From the NCBI RefSeq assembly GCF_006442315.1, contig NZ_VFVY01000002.1:434001-498000 (forward strand): 64,000 bases of DNA, in the 5' to 3' direction. The notes beneath the pieces were generated by a model. That model searched no databases. It was not told the DNA's origin and saw nothing but the letters and a program-made list of their open reading frames with translations. This DNA comes from Mesorhizobium sp. B2-3-4. GTDB lineage: Bacteria > Pseudomonadota > Alphaproteobacteria > Rhizobiales > Rhizobiaceae. Shown piece by piece: positions 54,511 through 62,551 of this stretch. The translations under genes were made by a program, and so were the position numbers. How positions within the stretch are numbered: the first letter of the stretch is position 1; each line of letters starts with the position of its first letter.

Positions 54511-55548
54511 ATGGCCGAGTTCAAGAAGCCGGAAATCTCCGAGATGAGACCCAAGATCACCGTTATCGGCGTCGGTGGCGGTGGCGGCAATGCGATCAAC
54601 AACATGATCGTGGAGCAGTTGCAGGGAACAGAGTTCATTGCCGCCAACACCGATGCCCAGGCGCTCACCATGTCGAAGGCGACGCGGCTGATCCAGCTTG
54701 GCGCGCACGTCACGGAAGGCCTTGGCGCCGGCTCGCTGCCCGAGATCGGCCGTGCCGCGGCCGAGGAATCGCTCGACGAGATCATGGATCATCTGGCCGG
54801 CACGCATATGTGTTTCGTCACCGCCGGCATGGGCGGCGGCACCGGCACGGGTGCTGCCCCGATCATCGCCCAGGCGGCGCGCAAGGCCGGCATCCTGACG
54901 GTCGGCGTCGTCACCAAGCCGTTCACCTTCGAGGGCAGGCGCCGCATGCAGATGGCCGAAGAGGGCATCGAGCGGCTGCGCGAGGCCGCCGACACGGTGA
55001 TCGTGATCCCCAACCAGAACCTGTTCCGGATCGCCGACGCCAAGACCACCTTCGCCGACGCCTTCGTCATCGCCGACCGGGTGCTTTTTTCCGGTGTCAG
55101 CTGCATCACCGACCTCATCGTCAAGGAAGGCCTGATCAACCTCGACTTCGCCGACGTGAAATCGGTGATGCGCGGCATGGGCCGTGCCATGATGGGAACC
55201 GGCGAGGCGTCCGGCGACGGCCGGGCGATGAAGGCGGCGGAAGCCGCCATCGCCAACCCTCTGCTCGACGAAATGTCCATGAAGGGCGCCAAGGGCGTCC
55301 TGGTGTCGATATCGGGCGGTAGGGACATGACCCTGTTCGAGGTCGACGAGGCGGCCACGCGCATTCGCGAGGAAGTCTACGAGGACGCCGACATCATCGT
55401 CGGCGCGATCTTCGACAAGAGCATGGAAGGCCGCTTCAGGGTTTCGGTGGTGGCGACAGGGCTCGACCGTGCAATCGGCGAGGGCGATGTCGACGCGGGC
55501 ATCGCGCACGGCCATCCGACGCCGCACACGCAGCGCACGCTCCAGTAG
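54511..55548 (+). CDS. FtsZ2-like tubulin-family GTPase (second FtsZ)
   Basis: A 345-residue FtsZ: N-terminal [13 protein letters not shown], tubulin signature GGGTGTG at 108-114 ([12 protein letters not shown]), NQNLFR, the FADAF segment, and the T7 synergy-loop region [11 protein letters not shown]. The protein ends soon after the polymerisation core; the long linker and the conserved C-terminal FtsA-binding peptide of housekeeping rhizobial FtsZ are absent. A short second FtsZ of this form is known in Sinorhizobium and relatives and is dispensable there. AAGGAGAG precedes ATG 54511. No dcw genes are near, which supports a paralogue. Confidence 0.9.
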   Translation: MAEFKKPEISEMRPKITVIGVGGGGGNAINNMIVEQLQGTEFIAANTDAQALTMSKATRLIQLGAHVTEGLGAGSLPEIGRAAAEESLDEIMDHLAGTHMCFVTAGMGGGTGTGAAPIIAQAARKAGILTVGVVTKPFTFEGRRRMQMAEEGIERLREAADTVIVIPNQNLFRIADAKTTFADAFVIADRVLFSGVSCITDLIVKEGLINLDFADVKSVMRGMGRAMMGTGEASGDGRAMKAAEAAIANPLLDEMSMKGAKGVLVSISGGRDMTLFEVDEAATRIREEVYEDADIIVGAIFDKSMEGRFRVSVVATGLDRAIGEGDVDAGIAHGHPTPHTQRTLQ

Positions 55549-55731
55549 GAATCAGCCAGAGCCGCCCGACTATCCTCTCTCGGCCAGTTCCCAGCATCCG
55601 GACCGGCGTCCGCCGGGGTGTCGGCTATCAGGCGTTCGCGCGTCGAACTCAGTGCTGGCCCGGCTCGAGGCGCTGGCCGTGACATGTCGCGCTCTGCCTC
55701 ATAATTTCAAGGAAAAACAAACGGTTATACA

Positions 55732-55772
55732 GGATCGAGTGCAAGGCTCCAGCTGACCTTGACGCTCGATCC
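55732..55772. other. Imperfect hairpin in the ftsZ2-SorC gap
   Basis: GGATCGAG (55732-55739), two unpaired bases, CAAGG; ten-base loop; CCTTG, three unpaired bases, CTCGATCC (55765-55772). Thirteen paired bases with one small internal loop. No T-run follows, so it is not an obvious intrinsic terminator. It could be a structured RNA element or a protein site. Confidence 0.5.
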
Positions 55773-55869
55773 CGGCCTTGCATGCGAGGGCCTTTCTGCG
55801 CGCCGGCATCAATTTGCGGGCCGCGGCCGCTTGACTCCATCGCGCCTCTGTGAAAAATTTTGCATCAAC

Positions 55870-55883
55870 TGATAAAAATATCA
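55870..55883. promoter_or_regulatory. Palindrome TGATAAAAATATCA before the SorC-type gene
   Basis: TGATA and TATCA around AAAA, ending 11 bases before ATG 55895 and overlapping an AT-rich probable promoter. Its position would suit autorepression by the SorC-type regulator. Confidence 0.4.
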
Positions 55884-55894
55884 AAAGGGTGAAA

Positions 55895-56869
55895 ATGGTA
55901 GGGTTCGGCAACGGCCTCTTGCGTGACGATGATGCCAGCATGGCGGCGCGTGCCGCCTGGCTTCATTACGCCGGCGGGCTGACCCAGTCCGAGGTCGCCA
56001 AGCGGCTGGGCCTGACCAGCCTCAAGGCCCATCGCCTCATCACCAAGGCCAACCAGGAAGGCCTGGTGAAGGTCTATATCGACGGCGAAGTGTCCGAATG
56101 CGTCGAGCTCGAGGACGAGCTGTCGCGCCGCTATGGCCTCGACTATTGCGAGGTGGTTCCGGATTTCGATTCCGAGGACCTGCCGCTCAAGGCGCTCGGC
56201 ATTGCCGGCGCGCAGTTCCTCAAGCGCGAGATCGAGCGCGGCGAAGAAGCGCTGATCGGCGTCGGCCATGGCCGCACGCTGGCTGCCTGCGTGGAGTATC
56301 TGCCGCGCACCACCACCGACCGCATCCGCTTCGTCTCGCTGCTCGGCGGCCTGACGCGGAAATTTTCGGCCAACCCGCATGACGTCATTCACCGCCTCGC
56401 CGAGCGCACCGGCGCGGAAGCTTACGTCATGCCGGTGCCGATGTTCGCCAACACCGTCGAGGACCGCGCCGTGCTGCTCGGGCAGAAGGGGGTCAGCGAG
56501 ATCCTGGACCTCGCCCGTTCGGCCGATCTCCTGTTTGCCGGCATTGGCACGGCCGAACGCGAGGCGTCGCTGGTCGCCACCGGCATGATCGAAAAAGGCG
56601 AGATGGAGGAGATCCGCCGCAATGGCGGCGTCGGCGAACTGCTCGGCCATTTCTTCGACGAAGCCGGCAGGGCGGTGGCGACGACCGTTTCCAACCGGGC
56701 CCTGGCATTGACGCGCGAGGACATTGCCAGCCGCCGGATCGTCGCCGTTGCCGGCGGCAGGATCAAGGTTCGCGCCATCAAGTCGGTGCTGGAGGGGCGC
56801 TACCTCAAGGGCCTGATATCGGACGAGCGGACCGCGCGATCGCTCGTGGAAGAGACGCCGGTCGGGTAG
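55895..56869 (+). CDS. SorC/DeoR-type sugar-binding transcriptional regulator
   Basis: A 324-residue regulator of the SorC family. The N-terminal HTH at about 25-60 is LTQSEVAKRLGLTSLKAHRLITKANQEGLVKV; the large C-terminal sugar-binding domain (from about 75) has GVGHGRTLAACVEYLP, SLLGGLTRK and DLLFAGIGTAEREA. It senses sugars or polyol phosphates. ATG 55895 with AGGGTG upstream is preferred to GTG 55850. It lies 45 bases before the binding-protein gene in the same direction and probably controls that operon. Confidence 0.9.
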   Translation: MVGFGNGLLRDDDASMAARAAWLHYAGGLTQSEVAKRLGLTSLKAHRLITKANQEGLVKVYIDGEVSECVELEDELSRRYGLDYCEVVPDFDSEDLPLKALGIAGAQFLKREIERGEEALIGVGHGRTLAACVEYLPRTTTDRIRFVSLLGGLTRKFSANPHDVIHRLAERTGAEAYVMPVPMFANTVEDRAVLLGQKGVSEILDLARSADLLFAGIGTAEREASLVATGMIEKGEMEEIRRNGGVGELLGHFFDEAGRAVATTVSNRALALTREDIASRRIVAVAGGRIKVRAIKSVLEGRYLKGLISDERTARSLVEETPVG

Positions 56870-56914
56870 CCGGCAACAGTCCAGTTGAAACTACCCTGTG
56901 GAGGAGAAGACGAA

Positions 56915-58360
56915 ATGCATGAGAAAGAGAAAGACCTCATAGACGCCTTCCTGCGCGGACAGGTCGACCGTCGCGGACTGATCAAGGGCCTGGGTGCCAT
57001 GGGCCTTGCCGCCGGCACCGCCGGCACGCTGCTCAATCTGGGCCAGACGCGCGCACTCGCCGCCGATTTCGACTGGCAGGCGCATAAGGGCAAGACCATC
57101 AAGCTCCTGCTCAACAAGCATCCCTATGCCGATGCGATGATCGCCGACCTCGAGAACTTCAAGAAACTGACCGGCATGAACGTCGTCTATGACGTCTTCC
57201 CCGAAGACGTCTATTTCGACAAGGTGACGGCGGCACTGTCGGCCAGCTCGCCCGAATACGACGCCTTCATGACCGGCGCCTACATGACCTGGACCTACGG
57301 CCCCGCCGGCTGGATCACCGATCTCAACGAATGGATCAAGGACCCGGCCAAGACCAATCCGAACTATGCCTGGGACGATTTTCTGCCGGGCGTCAAATCG
57401 TCCTGCGCCTGGAACGGCAAGCCCGGCGGCGCGCTCGGTTCCGAAGATGCCAAGCAGTGGTGCATTCCGTGGGCCTTCGAGCAGAACAACATCACCTACA
57501 ACAAGGGCATGTTCGACAAGGCCGGCGTCGGCGTTCCCGGCAATATGGACGAGATGATCACCACCGCGGCCAAGCTGCAGAAGGACATTGGCGGCGGTGT
57601 CTACGGCATCGGCGTGCGCGGCTCGCGCTCCTGGGCGACGATCCATCCGGGCTTCCTCTCGGCCTATGCCAACTTCAACGAGAAGGATCTGACCGTTTCC
57701 GCCGATGGCAAGCTCGCGGCGGCGATGAACACGGCCGGCTCCAAGGCCTTCCATGCCAAATGGGTGCAGATGATCCAGGAGAGCGGCCCCAAGGACTGGT
57801 CGACCTACACCTGGTACCAGGTCGGCACCGATCTCGGCGCCGGCGCCTCGGCGATGATCTTCGACGCCGACTGCCTCGGCTACTTCATGAATGGCGGCGA
57901 TAACAAGATGGCCGGCAAGCTCGCCTATGCCGCCTTCACCGCCAATCCGGAAGCCAAGGCCTCGACCCCCAACATCTGGATCTGGTCGCTGGCGATGTCC
58001 AACTTTTCCAAGGACAAGGACGCGACCTGGTACTTCCTGCAATGGGCTTCCGGCCCCGAGCACGGCCTGTTCGGCGCCACCAAGATGGACTTCGTCGATC
58101 CGGTCCGCCAGTCGGTGTGGAAGGACGAGATGTTCCGCGAGAAGCTGAACAAGAGCTACCCCGGCTATGTCGAGATGTTCGACGCGTCGGCGGCCGGCGC
58201 CTCGATCAAGTTCACCGCGCAGCCGTTGTTCTTCGACCTCACCACCGAATGGGCGGCGACGCTGCAGAAGATGGTGGCCAAGGAAGTGCCGGTCGACGAG
58301 GGTCTCGACAAGCTGGCCGAGAGCATCAACGGCCAGCTCAAGGAAGCCGGTCTCGGTTAA
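56915..58360 (+). CDS. ABC importer, periplasmic binding protein (family 1) with Tat-type signal
   Basis: A 481-residue carbohydrate/polyol-type binding protein. GTGGAGGAGAAG precedes ATG 56915. The N-terminus holds a charged stretch, then DRRGLIKGLG followed by a hydrophobic run and ALAADF: a twin-arginine signal, so export may be folded by the Tat system. The mature domain has KTIKLLLNKHPYADAM, GAYMTWTYGPAGW and WCIPWAFEQNNITYNKGMF. It resembles binding proteins of rhizobial glycerol/polyol importers that also use two ATPases. Substrate not proven. Confidence 0.9.
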   Translation: MHEKEKDLIDAFLRGQVDRRGLIKGLGAMGLAAGTAGTLLNLGQTRALAADFDWQAHKGKTIKLLLNKHPYADAMIADLENFKKLTGMNVVYDVFPEDVYFDKVTAALSASSPEYDAFMTGAYMTWTYGPAGWITDLNEWIKDPAKTNPNYAWDDFLPGVKSSCAWNGKPGGALGSEDAKQWCIPWAFEQNNITYNKGMFDKAGVGVPGNMDEMITTAAKLQKDIGGGVYGIGVRGSRSWATIHPGFLSAYANFNEKDLTVSADGKLAAAMNTAGSKAFHAKWVQMIQESGPKDWSTYTWYQVGTDLGAGASAMIFDADCLGYFMNGGDNKMAGKLAYAAFTANPEAKASTPNIWIWSLAMSNFSKDKDATWYFLQWASGPEHGLFGATKMDFVDPVRQSVWKDEMFREKLNKSYPGYVEMFDASAAGASIKFTAQPLFFDLTTEWAATLQKMVAKEVPVDEGLDKLAESINGQLKEAGLG

Positions 58361-58370
58361 GTCGCAACGC

Positions 58371-58397
58371 GGGCCGGTCTGCCTGGTGGGCCGGCCC
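58371..58397 (+). other. Hairpin after the binding-protein gene, stem 1
   Basis: GGGCCGG (58371-58377) pairs with CCGGCCC (58391-58397) around a 13-base loop, 11 bases past the stop of the binding-protein gene. Confidence 0.5.
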
Positions 58398-58446
58398 TCG
58401 TCACACCTTTCAAGCTTGCGATGCGGTGCCGCTAGGTGACCGCCAT

Positions 58447-58493
58447 TTCGCCCGACCGGTCGCCTTGCTCCCTTAGGCGGCCGGCAGGGCGAA
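58447..58493 (+). other. Hairpin after the binding-protein gene, stem 2
   Basis: 58447-58464 (TTCGCCC, CCGG, CGCC blocks) pairs with 58476-58493 (GGCG, CCGG, GGGCGAA) with three mismatches and an 11-base loop. It lies 25 bases before the first permease start. Together with stem 1 it fills the 158-base gap and may set the lower expression of the membrane genes relative to the binding protein. Confidence 0.65.
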
Positions 58494-58518
58494 GCGACAG
58501 CAACAACGGAGCAGCTCG

Positions 58519-59442
58519 ATGACTGCGGTGGTATCGCAAAGGCCCAAGCCGTCGGGCTTCAGGATCAGCAAGAAGGTGCTGCCCTATGTGCTCAGCCTGC
58601 CGGCCCTGCTGGTCTGCATCGGCATCCTGATCCCGTTCCTGACCTCGGTGGTCTATTCATTCCAGCGCTACCGGCTGAGCCAGCCCTGGGCCCGGCAGTT
58701 CAATTGGGGCGACAATTACATCTCCTTCTTCACCGATCCGAAGTTCTGGAACACGCTCAAGGTCTCGCTGCTTTACGCAGGCACCACCGTCGTGCTGGAA
58801 CTGCTGCTCGGCCTCGCCATCGCCCTGCTTTTGCAGAAGCGCTCGACGCTCAACAATTTCATCTCGATCATGCTTTTGATGCCGCTGATGACGGCGCCAG
58901 CACTCGCCGCGCTGATGTGGAAGCTGATGACCAATCCCGGCTTCGGTGTGCTGAGCTATCTCGCCAGCCTGATCGGGCTGCAGGATTTCCGCTGGGCCTC
59001 GTCGCCGTCGACGGCGTTGTTTACCGTGGTGCTGGTCGACATCTGGGTCTACACGCCCTTCATCATGATCCTGCTGCTCGCAGGCCTGCGCAGCCTGCCG
59101 ACGCAGCCCTTCGAGGCGGCAGCACTCGATGGCGTGCCGAGGAGCTTCGTCTTCTTCCGCATCACGCTGCCGATGCTGACGCCCTACATCCTGACGGCGA
59201 CCTTGTTCCGGCTGCTCGATTCCATCCAGCAGTTCGACATCATTTATGCAATGACCCAGGGTGGGCCGGGCGACACGCTGACCGTCTTCCAGGTCGAGGC
59301 GTATCTGAACTTCTTCCAATCGACCAATGTCGGCCGCTCGGCGGCGCTGATGATCATCCTGTGGGCGATCACCTACTTCCTCTCCAACATCTTCATCAAG
59401 AATTGGCTGCGGCTGCGCGAACGCGCCCGTGGCCAGGCATAG
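58519..59442 (+). CDS. Polyol/sugar ABC importer permease, first
   Basis: A 307-residue CUT1 MalF/UgpA-type permease: first helix at about 22-45 (VLPYVLSLPALLVCIGILIPFL), EAA loop FEAAALDGVPRSFVFFRITLP near 198-218, six membrane segments in all. Nine bases separate it from the second permease, with AGGAGG in the gap. Confidence 0.92.
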   Translation: MTAVVSQRPKPSGFRISKKVLPYVLSLPALLVCIGILIPFLTSVVYSFQRYRLSQPWARQFNWGDNYISFFTDPKFWNTLKVSLLYAGTTVVLELLLGLAIALLLQKRSTLNNFISIMLLMPLMTAPALAALMWKLMTNPGFGVLSYLASLIGLQDFRWASSPSTALFTVVLVDIWVYTPFIMILLLAGLRSLPTQPFEAAALDGVPRSFVFFRITLPMLTPYILTATLFRLLDSIQQFDIIYAMTQGGPGDTLTVFQVEAYLNFFQSTNVGRSAALMIILWAITYFLSNIFIKNWLRLRERARGQA

Positions 59443-59451
59443 GAGGCGGCA

Positions 59452-60309
59452 ATGGAACACACCTCCTTGCTCGAACGCATCCTGCGCGGCGTGGCGCTGA
59501 CGCTGGTGGTCATTTTCTTCATGTTCCCGATCCTCTGGATCTTCATGATGTCGTTCCAGACCAACGAGACCATCCTGCGCATTCCGCCGCAGCTTATCTT
59601 CGAACCGACGCTCGCCAACTACACGGCGCTGATCACCGGCAAGCTGATGACGGCCGCCGGCACGCTCGACATCGCTTTCATGCGCAATCTCTGGAACTCG
59701 GTGTTCCTGTCGGTGACTTCGGTCGCGGTGTCGCTGCTGCTCGGCGTTCCCGCCGCCTATGCCTTCGCGCGCCACAAATTCCGCGGCTCGGAGGACATCG
59801 CCTTCACGCTTTTGTCGTTCAAGTTCGCGCCCGCGCTTCTGGTTCTGTTGCCGCTGACCCTCTATTTCCAGAAGCTTGGCCTCGCCAACACCTATTTCGG
59901 GCTGATCTGGGTCTATCAGCTGATCTGCCTGCCGCTGATCCTGTGGATCGTGCGCGGCTATTTCGAGGATATCCCGGCCGACATCGAATATGCCTACCGC
60001 ATCGGCGGCCATTCCTGGTTCGCCACCTTCCGCAAGATCGCGCTGCCGCTCGCCGGCCCCGGCATCGCGGCCGCCGGCCTGCTCGCCTTCATCTTCGCCT
60101 GGAACAATTTCGTCTTCGCGCTGGTGCTGGCCTCGGCCGACAAGCAGCCGGTGACGGTCGGCGCGCTTGCCTTCATCACCTCCTCGGGCATTCAATACGG
60201 CCAGATCTCGGCGGCCATCGTGCTGTCGATTACGCCGACGCTGGCGCTCGCCCTCTATGCGCAGCGCTATCTCGTCGAAGGCCTCTCGCTTGGCGCGGTG
60301 AAAGGATAG
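59452..60309 (+). CDS. Polyol/sugar ABC importer permease, second
   Basis: A 285-residue MalG/UgpE-type permease. The EAA loop is degenerate, IEYAYRIGGHSWFATFRKIALP near 175-196, where EAAxxDG is usual; the Gly remains. The C-terminus VEGLSLGAVKG is the family ending. The altered loop is notable because the cognate ATPases are also non-standard. Two bases separate it from the first ATPase. Confidence 0.91.
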   Translation: MEHTSLLERILRGVALTLVVIFFMFPILWIFMMSFQTNETILRIPPQLIFEPTLANYTALITGKLMTAAGTLDIAFMRNLWNSVFLSVTSVAVSLLLGVPAAYAFARHKFRGSEDIAFTLLSFKFAPALLVLLPLTLYFQKLGLANTYFGLIWVYQLICLPLILWIVRGYFEDIPADIEYAYRIGGHSWFATFRKIALPLAGPGIAAAGLLAFIFAWNNFVFALVLASADKQPVTVGALAFITSSGIQYGQISAAIVLSITPTLALALYAQRYLVEGLSLGAVKG

Positions 60310-60311
60310 AT

Positions 60312-61430
60312 ATGGCCAGCCTCGAACTCAAAAACGTCGTCAAGCGCTACAAGAGCCAGACCGTCCTCGACAATCTGTCGTTGACGGTTGCCGATGGCGA
60401 AACCCTCGTGCTGTTCGGCCCGTCGGGCGCCGGCAAGACGGTGCTGCTGCGGCTGGTGGCCGGCGTCATCGATCCGGATGAAGGCAGGATCTTCATCGGC
60501 GGCGAGGACATGACCGATGTCGATGCGGAGTTTCGCGGCGTCGGCATGGCCTTCCAGAACTTCGCGCTGTTTCCGCATATGAGCGCCTTCGACAACATCG
60601 CCACGCCGCTCGAGGCCAAGCGTTCCTCGCCGAGCGCGATCAAGGCCGGCGTTGAAAGCGTCGCCAAACTGCTCAAGATCGCCCATGTGCTCTCCCACAA
60701 GCCGCGCGCGCTCTCCAACGGCCAGAAACAGCGCACCGCGCTCGCCCGCGCGCTGGTGGGCTCGCCGCCGCTGCTGCTGCTCGACGATCCCTTGCGCAAT
60801 GTCGACGCCAAGCTGCGCTTCGAGATGCGGCTGGAGCTGCCGAGGCTGCTTGCCGATCGTGGCGCGACCGTCGTCTACGTCACCCAGGACTACAAGGAAG
60901 CCATGGCGCTCGGCGACCGCATCGCCGTCATGTCGCAAGGTGTCATCCGGCAACTCGGCACGCCCGAGCAGATCTATCGCGAGCCGGCCAGTATCGAGAT
61001 CGCGCGGCTGTTCGGCGATCCGACCATCAACCTGCTCGACGTCAAGCCGGCGCGCGATGCCAGGGGGGTCTATGTCGGCCTGTCCAATGTCCAGGTCCAT
61101 CTCGACGAGGCTCCCGAGACCGCCATCGGCCGCGACTGCGTCATCGGGCTGAGGCCGGAGGCGCTGCATTTCGCCGAGGACAACGAACCAGGCGCCATTC
61201 CGGTGACGGTCGAGGCAGAGACGCCGCTCAACGAAAAGATCGTCACCCTGGTGCGCACCGTGCGCGGCCGTGAAATCCTGGTCTCGCGCCCGGCCGGAGC
61301 GCCGGGCCGCAGCGAAGGCAAGGCTCATATCGCCGTCGACGGCAAGAGCGCCTTGCTGTTCGATCAGGCGAGCGGCGAGCGCATCGGCGCCAAGAATGTC
61401 GTCAAACTGCGCAATGGAGAAGCGGCATGA
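60312..61430 (+). CDS. Polyol/sugar ABC importer ATPase A, degenerate Walker B Glu and H-loop
   Basis: A 372-residue UgpC/MalK-like ATPase with N-terminal NBD and C-terminal regulatory domain. Walker A GPSGAGKT at 36-43 and Q-loop Gln82 (AFQNFALFP) are normal. But the signature is LSNGQ (134-138), the Walker B region is LLLLDDP with Asp159 in place of the catalytic Glu, and the H-loop is VTQDY with Gln192 in place of His. So its own ATP site is probably slow or inactive and it should work as a heterodimer with the next gene product, which overlaps it by 4 bases. The frame is open far upstream only as a shadow of the permeases. Confidence 0.92.
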   Translation: MASLELKNVVKRYKSQTVLDNLSLTVADGETLVLFGPSGAGKTVLLRLVAGVIDPDEGRIFIGGEDMTDVDAEFRGVGMAFQNFALFPHMSAFDNIATPLEAKRSSPSAIKAGVESVAKLLKIAHVLSHKPRALSNGQKQRTALARALVGSPPLLLLDDPLRNVDAKLRFEMRLELPRLLADRGATVVYVTQDYKEAMALGDRIAVMSQGVIRQLGTPEQIYREPASIEIARLFGDPTINLLDVKPARDARGVYVGLSNVQVHLDEAPETAIGRDCVIGLRPEALHFAEDNEPGAIPVTVEAETPLNEKIVTLVRTVRGREILVSRPAGAPGRSEGKAHIAVDGKSALLFDQASGERIGAKNVVKLRNGEAA

Positions 61431-62551
61431 GCCCAACCGCACTCACAATATCGGGCGTCGACAAGTTCTATGGTCCGATCGACAGGGGCGTTCACGCCGT
61501 CAAGAACCTGACGATGGAAATCGGCAAGGGCGAGATCGTGGCGCTGCTCGGCTCGTCCGGCTGCGGCAAGACCTCGACCTTGCGCATGGTCGCCGGCTTC
61601 GAGGAGGTCTCGCGCGGTGCGATCGCGGTCGCCGGCCGCCAGGTCCATACCTTGCCGCCGGTCAGGCGCAACGTGGCAATGGCCTTCGAGGGTTATTCGC
61701 TCTATCCGCCGCTCACCGTGCGAGAGAACATGGCCTTCGCGCTCAAGGCCGCCCGGCTGCCCAGGAGCGAGGTCGATGCAAGGGTCGCCAGCATCGCCAA
61801 GCTGCTCGAGATCGAGGATATACTTGAGCGTTACCCCAGCTCCATCTCCGGCGGCCAGCAGCAGCGCGCCAGCCTTGGCCGGGCGCTGATCCGCGAGGCC
61901 GACCTGCATCTGCTCGACGAGCCGATGGGACAGCTCGAACCGCAGCTTCGCGCCGTGCTGCGCGGCCGCATCAAGCACTTCATCAAGGAGCGCGGCCTGA
62001 CCGCGATCCTGGTCACGCACGATCAGACCGAGGCCAATGCGCTCGCCGACCGCATCGCGGTGATGGAAGGCGGCGTGCTGCAGCAATTCGACACGCCGGA
62101 CCGGATCAAGGAGCGCCCGGCCAACCTGTTCACCGGGACCTTCGTCGGCGAGCCGCCGATGAACGTCTTCGAAGCCTTTGTAGGCACGGCGCACGACAGG
62201 ATCAATCTCAGGCTCCCCGACGGCCTGTCGCTCGACTACGACAGGAATGCCTTCAGCGGCCCGGTCCGCGACCAGTTGCTCAGCCGCGAGCGGGTCGTCA
62301 TCGGCATCAGGCCCTACGCGGTTCGGCGCTCGAAAGACGGTGTTCCCGCCACGGTGTTGGCCAATCAATGGCTCGGCGATCAGACCCATATCGCCGCCGA
62401 TTTCGCCGGCGGCTCGCTGGTTCTGGTCGAGCATGACCGCACGCGGCTCGACCTCGGAGCGCCGATCAAGGTCAGCATCGATCCGAAAAACCTGCATGTT
62501 TTCGACCAGGCGAGCGGCAAGGCCATCTCGCACGGCATGGAGCTCGCGTGA
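61427..62551 (+). CDS. Polyol/sugar ABC importer ATPase B, altered Q-loop
   Basis: A 374-residue UgpC/MalK-like ATPase. Walker A GSSGCGKT at 42-49, signature ISGGQQQR at 140-147, Walker B LLDEP with Glu165 and H-loop His198 (VTHDQTEA) are canonical. The Q-loop reads AFEGYSLYPP, with Glu88 where Gln is nearly universal, and the D-loop is GQLEP where SNLDA is usual. It complements ATPase A: each lacks what the other keeps. Two ATPase genes in one CUT1 operon also occur in the rhizobial glycerol importer (GlpS/GlpT). Its stop overlaps the kinase start by one base. Confidence 0.92.
   Translation: MSPTALTISGVDKFYGPIDRGVHAVKNLTMEIGKGEIVALLGSSGCGKTSTLRMVAGFEEVSRGAIAVAGRQVHTLPPVRRNVAMAFEGYSLYPPLTVRENMAFALKAARLPRSEVDARVASIAKLLEIEDILERYPSSISGGQQQRASLGRALIREADLHLLDEPMGQLEPQLRAVLRGRIKHFIKERGLTAILVTHDQTEANALADRIAVMEGGVLQQFDTPDRIKERPANLFTGTFVGEPPMNVFEAFVGTAHDRINLRLPDGLSLDYDRNAFSGPVRDQLLSRERVVIGIRPYAVRRSKDGVPATVLANQWLGDQTHIAADFAGGSLVLVEHDRTRLDLGAPIKVSIDPKNLHVFDQASGKAISHGMELA

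Larger units (their letters stand above)
55549..55894. other. Intergenic region between ftsZ2 and the SorC regulator
   Basis: 346 bases with no credible gene. It holds a long imperfect hairpin at 55732-55772 and an AT-rich segment from 55850 to 55894 with the palindrome TGATAAAAATATCA (55870-55883) just before the regulator's AGGGTG ribosome-binding site. A short GC stem (CCGGC-GTCC-GCCGG near 55602-55615) may be part of the ftsZ2 terminator. Confidence 0.5.

Noticed and set aside
58657..60195. Long minus-strand frame opposite the two permeases
   Set aside because: Extremely Gln/Asp/Arg-rich product typical of reversed membrane-protein codons; no support.
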